Shown here: positions 27,981 to 34,894 of the stretch, piece after piece
How the letters are laid out: each line of letters opens with the position of its first letter
Numbering within the stretch: the stretch's first letter is position 1
NCBI GenBank assembly: GCA_000435335.1
Contig: FR891324.1
Span: 1 to 64,000 of the forward strand
From: Clostridium sp. CAG:964
GTDB lineage: Bacteria > Bacillota > Clostridia > Oscillospirales > Acutalibacteraceae
Reading direction: 5' to 3'
Length of the DNA stretch: 64,000 nt
Position numbers and translations under genes: made by a program
The notes under the pieces: model-generated
Told to the model about the DNA's origin: nothing
The model's database searches: none
What the model saw: the letters and a program-made list of their open reading frames with translations, nothing else

Positions 27981-27989
27981 AGTATATCA
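27981..27989 (-). promoter_or_regulatory. Extended -10 promoter of the MsmX-like ATPase
   Basis: On the minus strand, TGATATACT (TGnTATACT extended -10). There is only a weak -35 candidate (TAGCAA) at 17 bp. Confidence 0.45.
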
Positions 27990-28007
27990 CTTTTATTTTC
28001 AACTTGC

Positions 28008-28024
28008 TAGTAAATTTTTTACTA
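28008..28024. promoter_or_regulatory. 17-bp inverted repeat upstream of the MsmX-like ATPase
   Basis: TAGTAAA-TTT-TTTACTA, immediately upstream of the promoter. Candidate operator; no regulator identified. Confidence 0.35.
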
Positions 28025-28080
28025 AATATTTAAGTAGGGATTTTACAAATCCGACAGTATGCGAAAAAAATTTATTAATT

Positions 28081-28806
28081 TTAGTGCGCTTTGCCGAAGA
28101 TTATATTATTTATCTCTAGTTTATTAAGCGAAATAAGACTTCCTTTGTCTAAATTGCCGGGTAATTTAAGTCCGCCTATGGAAATTCTTTTCAGATATTT
28201 TACCCGTTTTTCTCTTACTGCAAGCATTTTTTTAACCTGATGGAACATACCCTCGCATACCTTGACATAAACGGCATTTTCATTTTCGGGCACTTTGCTT
28301 AAAAAGGCTTGCTTACACCGTGTGCCGTCTTTAAAGACTATGCCGTTCTTAAACGCTTCTATATCGTCATTATTGATAGGTGAATCAATAAGTGCATAGT
28401 AGGTTTTATACACCTCTTTGCCCGGTGAGGTTACTCTGTGTGCAAAATCACCGTCATTTGTAATTAAAAGCAGTCCCTCTGTGTCCTTGTCCAGTCTGCC
28501 GACGGGAAAAAGTCCTTTTCTTTTGTATTGTGCCGGCAATATGTCAATTACTGTTTTTTCGTGCTTATCCTGCGTAGCACAAATTACGCCTGACGGCTTA
28601 TTCATCATATAATAAACAAGCTCCTCTGCTCCGGCTACTTCTCCATTCAGCCTTACAACATCACTGTCGGTATTCACCTTAGCGTTTGGTGATTTTACAA
28701 CAGCATCGTTTACCGTAACCTGCCCTTTATAAATCAGCTTTTTTACATCGCTTCTGCTGGCTGTTCCCTGTGACGCCAACAGCTTATCAAGTCTGACTAA
28801 GCCCAT
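28081..28806 (-). CDS. 16S rRNA pseudouridine synthase, RsuA family
   Basis: Converts a uridine to pseudouridine in rRNA (position 516 of 16S for RsuA itself). 241 residues. The N-terminal S4 RNA-binding domain (RLDKLLASQGTASRSDVKK) is followed by the catalytic domain, with the active Asp106 in PVGRLDKDTEGLLLITNDG. The MNKPSGVICA segment and C-terminal EGMFHQVKKML are typical of the RsuA/RluB/RluE/RluF group. RsuA is likeliest by size, but RluB-type activity cannot be excluded. It follows the DUF4830 gene by 11 bp. Confidence 0.9.
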   Translation of the reverse strand: MGLVRLDKLLASQGTASRSDVKKLIYKGQVTVNDAVVKSPNAKVNTDSDVVRLNGEVAGAEELVYYMMNKPSGVICATQDKHEKTVIDILPAQYKRKGLFPVGRLDKDTEGLLLITNDGDFAHRVTSPGKEVYKTYYALIDSPINNDDIEAFKNGIVFKDGTRCKQAFLSKVPENENAVYVKVCEGMFHQVKKMLAVREKRVKYLKRISIGGLKLPGNLDKGSLISLNKLEINNIIFGKAH

Positions 28807-28817
28807 TTTTCCTCCTG

Positions 28818-29309
28818 TTAATTTTGCTTTTCTATGCTTTTATCGTCCAAAGCAGTCATAACGCCGTTAAGCTGAGGTGTGCATAAATCCCCTGCAATAA
28901 CCCTTCCTCCGCTTACAATTACATCAGCCTTAACCTCTGCACCGGTAGGGTAGTTTAATACATCGTATGTATAGCGTACCGCCTTACAGCCCTTGCTGTA
29001 CTCAAGGTTAAGCCCCTGCTGCTTTTGCAGGGCGTTATACCTATTGTAAACGGCGTTAAATTCAGACGGGATTTTTATATCGACCTTTTCCTCTGTGCTT
29101 TTATCAATTTCCAGCCCAAATTGATTTAAAAAATCCTGCACAGAAAAGCTTTGCGTAATTTCTAAGCTATATTTGCCCACCGTGTCGCAATAAGCTGTAG
29201 TAGGTGCAAAATTAAAGGCTGTAAATCTCATAATAAGCAGCAGAAGAAAGAAAAGCAGTATTGCCGCACCTGCCACACCCTTTTTAGAAAGCTTTTTAAT
29301 TATAAACAT
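28818..29309 (-). CDS. DUF4830 domain-containing membrane-anchored protein
   Basis: 163 residues from the ATG at 29309 (MFIIKKLSKKG), which follows GGAGGATG; the ORF's earlier starts lack a site. One N-terminal transmembrane helix (about 11-28) is followed by an extracytoplasmic domain. Pieces such as FLNQFGLEID, KIPSEFNAVYNRYNALQKQQ and a C-terminal GGRVIAGDLC match what I recall of DUF4830, a clostridial family of unknown function. It may have a role at the cell surface. Probably cotranscribed with rsuA. Confidence 0.7.
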   Translation of the reverse strand: MFIIKKLSKKGVAGAAILLFFLLLLIMRFTAFNFAPTTAYCDTVGKYSLEITQSFSVQDFLNQFGLEIDKSTEEKVDIKIPSEFNAVYNRYNALQKQQGLNLEYSKGCKAVRYTYDVLNYPTGAEVKADVIVSGGRVIAGDLCTPQLNGVMTALDDKSIEKQN

Positions 29310-29431
29310 AGATACATCCTCCGTTTTTAAGGCTGCAAGCCTGTACTTACACAAACAATATATGCCGTGGGAAAATATATTATGTCTTATAAAGCTTACC
29401 TGCAAAATGTAATTACGCAGCTGAAATCCGC

Positions 29432-29824
29432 TTATTTTTTAAGTCTTTCTTCCGCCTTAGCCAAGAATTTTTCAATCTTAACAGAAAATCTTTGGTGTGT
29501 GCCCTTTGCGATAAGTCCGGCGTTGTCATATGCCTCTACGGCAAATTCAAAACGCCTGCCGTCACTTTCTGTAAGCTCAGCGGTTGCATACACCTCTGCT
29601 CCCGAGGCGGTGGCTGCCAAATGGTCTATACTTATGTTTGTTCCTACCGTAGTACAGCCCTCTGGAACATACTGTTGCGCCAAAGCAGAGGCCGCCTTTT
29701 CCATTAAAGCCACCACCATAGGCGTAGCATAAACCTGCACCGAGCCGCTGCCTACACTGCACGCAAGCATATCGTCTGTAACCCTTGTTTTTTCTGTATG
29801 TTTCTTACCAATTTCAATTTCCAT
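29432..29824 (-). CDS. Hotdog-fold thioesterase (FlK-like)
   Basis: 130 residues from the ATG at 29824 (MEIEIGKKHTEKTRVTDDM), preceded by AAAGGAA. The upstream hydrophobic open extension is not supported. Features of the single-hotdog FlK-like group are VGSGSVQVYATPMVVALMEK (substrate-site helix), EGCTTVGTNISIDHLA and KGTHQRF near the end. FlK hydrolyses fluoroacetyl-CoA. Relatives in gut clostridia are simply called thioesterases, and the substrate is unknown. Divergent from the membrane acyltransferase gene across about 100 bp with overlapping promoters. Confidence 0.8.
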   Translation of the reverse strand: MEIEIGKKHTEKTRVTDDMLACSVGSGSVQVYATPMVVALMEKAASALAQQYVPEGCTTVGTNISIDHLAATASGAEVYATAELTESDGRRFEFAVEAYDNAGLIAKGTHQRFSVKIEKFLAKAEERLKK

Positions 29825-29836
29825 AAAGCATTTTCC

Positions 29837-29865
29837 TTTACCAAACAGTCTATAATGTGTATAAT
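29837..29865 (+). promoter_or_regulatory. Promoter of the acyltransferase-like membrane protein gene
   Basis: TTTACC at 29837-29842, a 17-bp spacer and TATAAT at 29860-29865. Confidence 0.55.
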
Positions 29866-29866
29866 T

Positions 29867-29896
29867 ATTATAGCTTATGTATTGGCAAAAAATCAA
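29867..29896 (-). promoter_or_regulatory. Promoter of the thioesterase gene
   Basis: On the minus strand, TTGATT (29896-29891), an 18-bp spacer and TATAAT (29872-29867). It abuts the plus-strand promoter, so the two may interfere with each other. Confidence 0.55.
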
Positions 29897-29927
29897 CACT
29901 AATAAAGAATAAACAGGACAAGCTATT

Positions 29928-30695
29928 ATGAACAACAGCACAACAGTAAAAAACAGAATATGCTTTTTAGATGAGCTTCGGGGACTGGCAGTAATAGCTA
30001 TGGTTTTGTACCACATACTGTACTCAATGTCGTTTATATTTGCACTAGAATTCAGCTACCCTGCCATGCGTGCAGTAATACCCTACGAGCCCGTAATTCC
30101 GATAACATTTATAAGCATATGCGGCATATGCTGTTCCTTCAGCAAAAGCAACCTTAAGCGTGGTGTAATTCTTTTAGGCATTTCATTGGGAATAACACTC
30201 GTTACCTGTATAATAATGCCGGAGCAAGCCATACTCTTTGGTATTCTCCACTTTTTAAGCATAGCCCTTATTATTTACGCCCTTCTGCAAAAGCCTATTA
30301 GTCACATACCGCCATTTGCCGGATTATGTATTTGTTTGGCTTTATTTATAATTTGCTTTAATATTCCCAAGGGATACATCGGCTTCGAGCCGTTTTACTG
30401 CATACAATTGCCTAAACAGCTGTATCAGCTTTACCCACTGTCCTTTATAGGCTTTCCAAGCGGTGATTTTATCTCCTCTGACTATTTCCCAATATTCCCA
30501 TACATTTTCTTGTTTTTCGGAGGAGCTTTTGCAGGGAGAATTTTAAAATTAAAGGGTGTGCCAAGGTGGATGTACAAAAAGCTATGTCCTCCTCTTGATT
30601 TTATAGGCAGGCACGCACTAATAATATACATTGTTCATCAGCCTGTTATAATAGGTGTGCTTTATATGTGCCACAGTGTCTTTAACATCTTTTAA
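29928..30695 (+). CDS. HGSNAT/DUF1624-like membrane acyltransferase
   Basis: 255 residues with about seven hydrophobic helices. The N-terminus RICFLDELRGLAVIAMVLYHILYSMSF matches the DUF1624/heparan-alpha-glucosaminide N-acetyltransferase-like family and is distantly like OpgC/acyltransferase 3 proteins, whose first helix has the same D-x-x-R-G and His pattern. A late helix contains IGRHALIIYIVHQPVI, another family hallmark. It probably transfers an acyl group onto a carbohydrate or lipid at the membrane; substrate unknown. Followed by the tRNA cluster. Confidence 0.75.
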   Translation: MNNSTTVKNRICFLDELRGLAVIAMVLYHILYSMSFIFALEFSYPAMRAVIPYEPVIPITFISICGICCSFSKSNLKRGVILLGISLGITLVTCIIMPEQAILFGILHFLSIALIIYALLQKPISHIPPFAGLCICLALFIICFNIPKGYIGFEPFYCIQLPKQLYQLYPLSFIGFPSGDFISSDYFPIFPYIFLFFGGAFAGRILKLKGVPRWMYKKLCPPLDFIGRHALIIYIVHQPVIIGVLYMCHSVFNIF

Positions 30696-30832
30696 TTGCA
30701 TTGCAGTTTAGGGTTTGTATTTAGTTACAACCCTATTTGCATACAGCTAACACTGACTTTTATCCTTAATTTGCACAGGTACTTGCTCTGATTATGTTTT
30801 TTGGTAAAAATCCAATATTTTTCAAAAAGGTA

Positions 30833-30861
30833 TTGACAACAGTAATTCTTTTTGATAAAAT
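30833..30861 (+). promoter_or_regulatory. Promoter of the tRNA cluster
   Basis: TTGACA at 30833-30838, a 17-bp spacer and TAAAAT at 30856-30861, about 40 bp before tRNA-Gly. Confidence 0.7.
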
Positions 30862-30900
30862 AGTTATCGTCGCTTAAGGCGATATTACAAACTGCAATTT

Positions 30901-30974
30901 GCGGATGTAGTTTAGTGGTAGAACTTCAGCCTTCCAAGCTGATCGTGTGGGTTCGATTCCCATCATCCGCTCCA
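30901..30974 (+). tRNA. tRNA-Gly (anticodon UCC)
   Basis: Acceptor GCGGATG/CATCCGC, anticodon stem CAGC/GCTG with loop CTTCCAA, T-loop GGTTCGATTCC, and encoded CCA. First gene of a four-tRNA run. Confidence 0.97.
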
Positions 30975-31005
30975 ATCCTGTCTTTGACAGGTAAACCTTT
31001 ATTAT

Positions 31006-31082
31006 GCGCCAGTAGCTCAGCTGGATAGAGCAACTGCCTTCTAAGCAGTAGGTCAGGGGTTCGAGTCCCTTCTGGCGCGCCA
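31006..31082 (+). tRNA. tRNA-Arg (anticodon UCU)
   Basis: Acceptor GCGCCAG/CTGGCGC, anticodon loop CTTCTAA between CTGC and GCAG, T-arm GGGGTTCGAGTCCC, and encoded CCA. Confidence 0.97.
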
Positions 31083-31088
31083 GTTGTG

Positions 31089-31165
31089 GTGGGTATAGCT
31101 TAGTTGGTTAAAGCGCCAGTTTGTGGCACTGGAGACCGTCGGTTCGAATCCGACTATCCACCCCA
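31089..31165 (+). tRNA. tRNA-His (anticodon GUG)
   Basis: Acceptor GTGGGTA/TATCCAC with C at the discriminator position and a G just before position 1, the histidine identity pair. Anticodon loop TTGTGGC; encoded CCA. Confidence 0.97.
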
Positions 31166-31168
31166 CTT

Positions 31169-31244
31169 GATCCATTAGCTCAGTTGGCAGAGCACTTGAC
31201 TTTTAATCAAGGTGTCCGGAGTTCGAATCTCCGATGGGTCACCA
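31169..31244 (+). tRNA. tRNA-Lys (anticodon UUU)
   Basis: Acceptor GATCCAT/ATGGGTC, anticodon loop CTTTTAA between CTTGA and TCAAG, T-arm GGAGTTCGAATCTCC, and encoded CCA. Confidence 0.97.
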
Positions 31245-31245
31245 T

Positions 31246-31280
31246 AACCGCACAGGATTTAACCTCTTGTGCGGTTATTT
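31246..31280 (+). terminator. Terminator after tRNA-Lys
   Basis: AACCGCACA and TGTGCGGTT form a 9-bp stem with extra AGG/CCT pairing inside, followed by ATTTACT. The short T-run may allow read-through to tRNA-Gln. Confidence 0.6.
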
Positions 31281-31386
31281 ACTAGTTAAATGTTTTGCAT
31301 ACATTAAGCCGTAAATTGGTTTTTGGTTATTTTTACCGGCGTTTGTCGGCTACAGCGAAGCTGTTGTTTATGCAAAATTGATATAT

Positions 31387-31462
31387 TGGGCTGTCGCCAA
31401 GCGGTAAGGCAACGGACTTTGACTCCGTCATCCCGTGAGTTCGAATCTCGCCAGCCCAGCCA
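31387..31462 (+). tRNA. tRNA-Gln (anticodon UUG)
   Basis: Acceptor TGGGCTG/CAGCCCA, anticodon loop CTTTGAC between ACGGA and TCCGT, T-arm GAGTTCGAATCTC, and encoded CCA. Separated from the other four by about 140 bp. Confidence 0.97.
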
Positions 31463-31464
31463 GG

Positions 31465-31502
31465 ATAAGCACTCAACTATTTGTTGGGTGCTTATTTTTT
31501 TG
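31465..31502 (+). terminator. Terminator after tRNA-Gln
   Basis: Stem AAGCACTCAAC with GTTGGGTGCTT (one G-U pair) followed by ATTTTTTT. Confidence 0.85.
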
Positions 31503-31526
31503 CGGTTTTTAAGGGTGCTGAAAATC

Positions 31527-31585
31527 AAGGTGTCTAAGTCAAGGGTGTCTAAGTCAAGGGTGTCTTAGTCAAGGTGTCTAAATGG
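31527..31585 (+). repeat. Four tandem 14-15-bp repeats
   Basis: Units AAGGTGTCTAAGTC, AAGGGTGTCTAAGTC, AAGGGTGTCTTAGTC and AAGGTGTCTAAATGG follow one another directly after the tRNA-Gln terminator. Non-coding; looks like replication slippage. Confidence 0.8.
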
Positions 31586-31844
31586 CTGTCAAAACGGTTA
31601 TTTAAAATTCTTCACAGCACTGTGCCTATTTGTGCAGTCCCATAATCATATTCGACTATAAAACAGCTCTGTAAAAACGGCTCTATTATAAAGCCCAGGT
31701 AGTAAAAAAGAGCATTTGAAGATTTATAAGTAAAAGCCCCGTGTATGGCTCTATTATAAAGCCGGGGTAAAGAAATTAATTAACATTGACTGTTGACGCA
31801 GGAACTTTAAAATATGCCTTTGCCATAACAAAGCACCATATGAA
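31586..31844. other. Intergenic region with short dispersed repeats
   Basis: No gene seen. The 17-mer GGCTCTATTATAAAGCC occurs at 31679-31695 and again at 31747-31763. On the minus strand the second copy folds (CCCC...GGGG around GGCT...AGCC) and is followed by CTTTTACTTAT, so it may be a back-up terminator for the surface protein gene. Confidence 0.5.
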
Positions 31845-31870
31845 AAGGGGACGGTATATACCGTCCCCTT
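31845..31870 (-). terminator. Terminator of the repeat-rich surface protein gene
   Basis: 26-bp perfect palindrome with arms AAGGGGACGGTAT and ATACCGTCCCCTT. On the minus strand it continues into TTTTCAT. Confidence 0.75.
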
Positions 31871-31904
31871 AATAAAGTGTATGCCACATTAAAATACTTT
31901 AAAA

Positions 31905-33032
31905 TTATTCAGCCTTTTTCTTTAAAGCAACGAATGAAGCACCTAGAGCAGCTACCAATGTAGCCAACAGAGCAACTACAGGAGTTGAGTCACCTGTCTG
32001 TGTTGTACCTGTTGATGAGCTGCTTGAGCTTGAACTGCTGTTTGAGCTTGTTGAAGCACCTGAACCTGAGCTGCCTGAACCTGAGCTGCCTGAGCTTGAG
32101 TTGTCAGAGCTTGAGTTGTCTGAGCTTGAGTTGTCTGAGCTTGAGTTGTCAGAGCTTGAGTTGTCAGAGCTTGAGTTGTCTGAGCTTGAGTTGTCTGAGC
32201 TTGAGTTGTCTGAGCTTGAGTTGTCTGAGCTTGAGTTGTCTGAGCTTGAGTTGTCTGAGCTTGAGTTGTCTGAGCTTGAGTTGTCAGAGCTTGAGTTGTC
32301 AGAGCTTGAGTTATCTGAGCTTGAGTTATCTGAGCTTGAGTTATCTGAGCTTGAGTTGTCGCCTGCAGTATTCTCAACGCCTAGCTCCTTAGCAACCTTA
32401 GCTGTTACTTCTTCCCAAGACATACCTGTTGCAGCAGCACCGTCATCGTCCCAGTTATAAATACCATTATCAGCGTCAGTCTCGTTTTCAGGGTTGTAAG
32501 ACCTTAAAAAGTTTTCATATAGTGTCTGGTTAGTCTCGCCAGGCAAGAAAGCTGTGCCGATAACATTACCAAGAGATGATACTACCTTATGAGGACCGCA
32601 ATCAGAGTTGTTTCTCCAGCCAAGACCAAAAGCCTGCTTATTAGAGTCAACAGGATTCTCGAACTTGTCATCCATTATATAGCATGTGTCACCGATGCAT
32701 TTATCGTTAAATACTGTATCGTATGTCTGAATACCTGAGTCACCTGAAATGATGATTAGGTTCCAGTTACCCTCCGGTACATTGTAAGTAGCAGTCTTCT
32801 TGTCGTCTGCTACTTTCATTTTCTCGTCCTTTGTCTGCCACTTGTACAAGTTTACACCGCCTGGTAGGCCATCCCAAATGTGAGCATAGAACACTTTGTT
32901 TGCACTAGCCCAATTATCAGGAATTTCAAATGTAAACTCACCTGATAAAGCAGATGCACTTACAGCACTTGCACAAGCCATTGTACCAAGTACAGCAGCA
33001 GTTGTAACAACACTAAGAATTTTCTTTGTCAT
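31905..33032 (-). CDS. Secreted, probably wall-attached protein with 18-copy DNSSS repeat
   Basis: 375 residues from the ATG at 33032 (MTKKILSVVTTAAVLG), preceded by GGAGGAG. A signal peptide ends near the SASA at about residues 25-29. A globular domain (about 30-215) opens FTFEIPDNWASANKVFYAHIW and has a beta-rich look like small carbohydrate-binding modules, which I cannot confirm. It is followed by 18 DNSSS units, a Gly/Ser-rich stretch, then TQTGDSTPV, a hydrophobic helix and KKKAE. The tail resembles a sortase-type sorting signal with a variant motif. The repeat is a flexible stalk holding the domain away from the wall. Starch or oligosaccharide binding is suggested only by GH31 and glucokinase elsewhere in the window. 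Confidence 0.75.
   Translation of the reverse strand: MTKKILSVVTTAAVLGTMACASAVSASALSGEFTFEIPDNWASANKVFYAHIWDGLPGGVNLYKWQTKDEKMKVADDKKTATYNVPEGNWNLIIISGDSGIQTYDTVFNDKCIGDTCYIMDDKFENPVDSNKQAFGLGWRNNSDCGPHKVVSSLGNVIGTAFLPGETNQTLYENFLRSYNPENETDADNGIYNWDDDGAAATGMSWEEVTAKVAKELGVENTAGDNSSSDNSSSDNSSSDNSSSDNSSSDNSSSDNSSSDNSSSDNSSSDNSSSDNSSSDNSSSDNSSSDNSSSDNSSSDNSSSDNSSSDNSSSGSSGSGSSGSGASTSSNSSSSSSSSSTGTTQTGDSTPVVALLATLVAALGASFVALKKKAE
32091..32360 (-). repeat. 15-bp minisatellite encoding DNSSS
   Basis: Seventeen complete units of TTGTCTGAGCTTGAG (plus strand) and part of an eighteenth, with three variants (TTGTCT, TTGTCA, TTATCT). Adjacent units share variants, the mark of local duplication. Length 15 keeps the reading frame when copies are gained or lost. 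Confidence 0.95.
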
Positions 33033-33090
33033 TTTAGTCTCCTCCAATTAATATGTAAATGGTTTCCGAAGCATACACTCCAGTAAGGTA

Positions 33091-33119
33091 ATTATATAAC
33101 ATATTTTTCAAAATCGCAA
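33091..33119 (-). promoter_or_regulatory. Promoter of the surface protein gene
   Basis: On the minus strand, TTGCGA (33119-33114), a 17-bp spacer and TATAAT (33096-33091). Confidence 0.65.
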
Positions 33120-33195
33120 CAGCTTTTTAAAAAAACAAATAATAAAAAATTTCTCAAAGTGTAGAAAATCAGATACGAATTTTATGCTATTTTCA

Positions 33196-33209
33196 CACCA
33201 AATTTGGTG
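33196..33209. promoter_or_regulatory. 14-bp palindrome CACCAAATTTGGTG
   Basis: Perfect palindrome about 75 bp upstream of the surface protein -35 box and 70 bp after the glucokinase stop. Candidate operator; no regulator known. Confidence 0.35.
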
Positions 33210-33279
33210 CAGTGTGCATTTTGACTAAAGTTAAGCTTAATTACGCCCCCTTAGCAAAGCAAATTAGCTATAGTACTAT

Positions 33280-34218
33280 TTAATCTAAAATCATACGCAC
33301 GCAGCCGTACATACCGGCGTCATTACCTAGGTCGGCCAGCTTAAAATATGTTTCCCGTGCAGCATGAAAAGCATATTCTCTGTAATACTTCTGTACTCTG
33401 TCTACAAGAAAGGCTCCTGCCTTTGATACTCCGCCGCCTATAACAAACACCTGCGGATTTACTACACAGGCAATCTGAGACAAGCCCCTGCCCAATATTT
33501 TTGCAGTTTTGTCCACCATTTTGTCCGCAATTTCATCACCGTTTTTGGCTGCGTCAAAAATATCCTTGGCTGTCAGCTTTTCTGCATTAAGAACTGTTTT
33601 TGCGTCCGGATGCTCCTTCAGGTAGTTCCTTGTTGTTCGAACAATGCCTGTTGCAGAGGCATACTGCTCCAAGCAGCCATGGTTGCCGCAGCCGCAAGCC
33701 TCTTTTTCTTTTTCATTAATATTTATATGGCCTATCTCGCCGCCTGCACCGTTGCTGCCGCTTACAATTTTTTCATTAACAATAACGCCGCCGCCTACAC
33801 CGGTGCCAAGGGTAACTACTACAAGGTTTTTGTAGCCCTTACCGCCGCCCTGCCACATTTCTCCAAGTGCAGCCACATTTGCGTCATTTCCTACCTTTAC
33901 CTTTAAACCTGTAAGTCTGTTAAGCTCAATTTGAACATTAAATACACCCCAGCCCAGATTTACACACTTAAATACAGTGCCGTCATCATCAACAGGCCCA
34001 GGTACTCCTACTCCCACGCCCTCAACATCTTCTTTGGAGATAGACTTTTCCATAAGCTTTGCGTCTATCTGCGTTGCGATGTCAGGCAGTATATTTACGC
34101 CGTTTTCCTCTGTGCGTGTAGGTATTTCCCATTTATCAAGCATTTCTCCCGCTGTATCAAACAGTCCCATTTTTATAGTTGTGCCACCAATATCAACACC
34201 AAAGGCATACTTTTTCAT
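33280..34218 (-). CDS. glcK: ROK family glucokinase
   Basis: Phosphorylates free glucose to glucose 6-phosphate. 312 residues. N-terminal ATP-binding FGVDIGGTTIKMGLFD, substrate segment VGNDANVAALGE, phosphate loop TLGTGVGGGVIV, GGEIGH, and the ROK zinc motif ACGCGNHGCLEQYAS. No DNA-binding domain, so it is a kinase and not a ROK repressor. Its role fits the GH31 glucosidase, which would release glucose inside the cell. Own promoter at 34265-34293. Confidence 0.93.
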   Translation of the reverse strand: MKKYAFGVDIGGTTIKMGLFDTAGEMLDKWEIPTRTEENGVNILPDIATQIDAKLMEKSISKEDVEGVGVGVPGPVDDDGTVFKCVNLGWGVFNVQIELNRLTGLKVKVGNDANVAALGEMWQGGGKGYKNLVVVTLGTGVGGGVIVNEKIVSGSNGAGGEIGHININEKEKEACGCGNHGCLEQYASATGIVRTTRNYLKEHPDAKTVLNAEKLTAKDIFDAAKNGDEIADKMVDKTAKILGRGLSQIACVVNPQVFVIGGGVSKAGAFLVDRVQKYYREYAFHAARETYFKLADLGNDAGMYGCVRMILD

Positions 34219-34264
34219 AAATAGAATCTTTCCTTTCTCAACTTATTAAGTAATCTGTATCTGT

Positions 34265-34293
34265 ATTATAACAGAAATTAAAAAGTATGTCAT
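34265..34293 (-). promoter_or_regulatory. Promoter of glcK
   Basis: On the minus strand, ATGACA (34293-34288), a 17-bp spacer and TATAAT (34270-34265). Confidence 0.7.
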
Positions 34294-34393
34294 TGAAAAT
34301 TTGTATAAATTTCTGATAAATTTTAGATATATTTTTCAAAAGAAGCTGTAATATAAAAATTTTTCTAAATTAAAAATTTTTTCTAAAAAAGGG

Positions 34394-34422
34394 TTGCTTT
34401 TTTTAAAATATGGTGATATAAT
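34394..34422 (+). promoter_or_regulatory. Promoter of the solitary 5S rRNA gene
   Basis: TTGCTT at 34394-34399, a 17-bp spacer and TATAAT at 34417-34422, about 34 bp before the 5S gene. Confidence 0.75.
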
Positions 34423-34455
34423 AATGAAGCTGTCGAAAGACAGCAAAGAGAATAA

Positions 34456-34572
34456 GTTGGTGTTGATGACGCTGAGGGTACACCTGTTCCCATCCCGAAC
34501 ACAGAAGTTAAGCTCAGTAGTGCCGAAGATACTTGGCTGGTGACGGCCCGGGAAAATAGGAAAACGCCAACA
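34456..34572 (+). rRNA. rrf: 5S ribosomal RNA, not linked to 16S or 23S
   Basis: About 117 nt. Terminal helix GTTGGTGTT (34456-34464) with AACGCCAAC (34563-34571), and the conserved CCCATCCCGAACACAGAAGT and GGCCCGGGA segments. No 16S or 23S sequence flanks it. It has its own promoter and terminator, so it is an independent transcription unit. Confidence 0.95.
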
Positions 34573-34576
34573 TTTA

Positions 34577-34607
34577 AGCGGCTATCCGGAGGATAGTCGT
34601 TTTTTTA
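34577..34607 (+). terminator. Terminator of 5S rRNA
   Basis: CGGCTATCC and GGATAGTCG form a stem (one G-U pair) with a GGA loop, followed by seven T. Confidence 0.9.
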
Positions 34608-34702
34608 TCCCACAAAAATTCAGAATTCAACCCTACTTATAAGCAGTTGATTATAAATCGTTTTTAGTATACAGCAAAAAATTTTTATTGTCAGACAACA
34701 GA

Positions 34703-34742
34703 GGCACAGCCGCATTCCCACAAAAAGGTTTGCGGCTGTGCC
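34703..34742 (-). terminator. Hairpin downstream of the unrecognised gene at 34895
   Basis: GGCACAGCCGC and GCGGCTGTGCC form a perfect 11-bp stem with an 18-nt loop. There is no strong T-run on either strand, so this is a weak terminator or mRNA end. The rest of 34608-34894 shows no gene. Confidence 0.4.
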
Positions 34743-34894
34743 CTTAATCTTATAGCCTTTTAGTTTTATATTTTCATCACAATTATAAACAGTTGTAAAA
34801 TTATCATTTAACTTCTAATAAATTCTTAACAATTTGTAAAAGTGCAGGAAATATAAAAACTTCTTTCTACGAAGCACACTGCAAGCACGCCCCG

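Noticed and set aside
32091..32360. Possible CRISPR-like array
   Set aside because: Repeats are 15 bp, head to tail, with no spacers, and lie inside a coding sequence.
31985..32460. Long open frames in other phases across the DNSSS repeat (encoding SLSCL, SELEL or TTQAQ repeats)
   Set aside because: A 15-bp repeat without stop codons is open in several frames by construction. Only the minus-strand DNSSS frame has a signal peptide, ribosome site and sensible C-terminus.
34394..34607. Start of an rRNA operon
   Set aside because: Only 5S is present, with its own promoter and terminator. Flanks are protein genes on the other strand.
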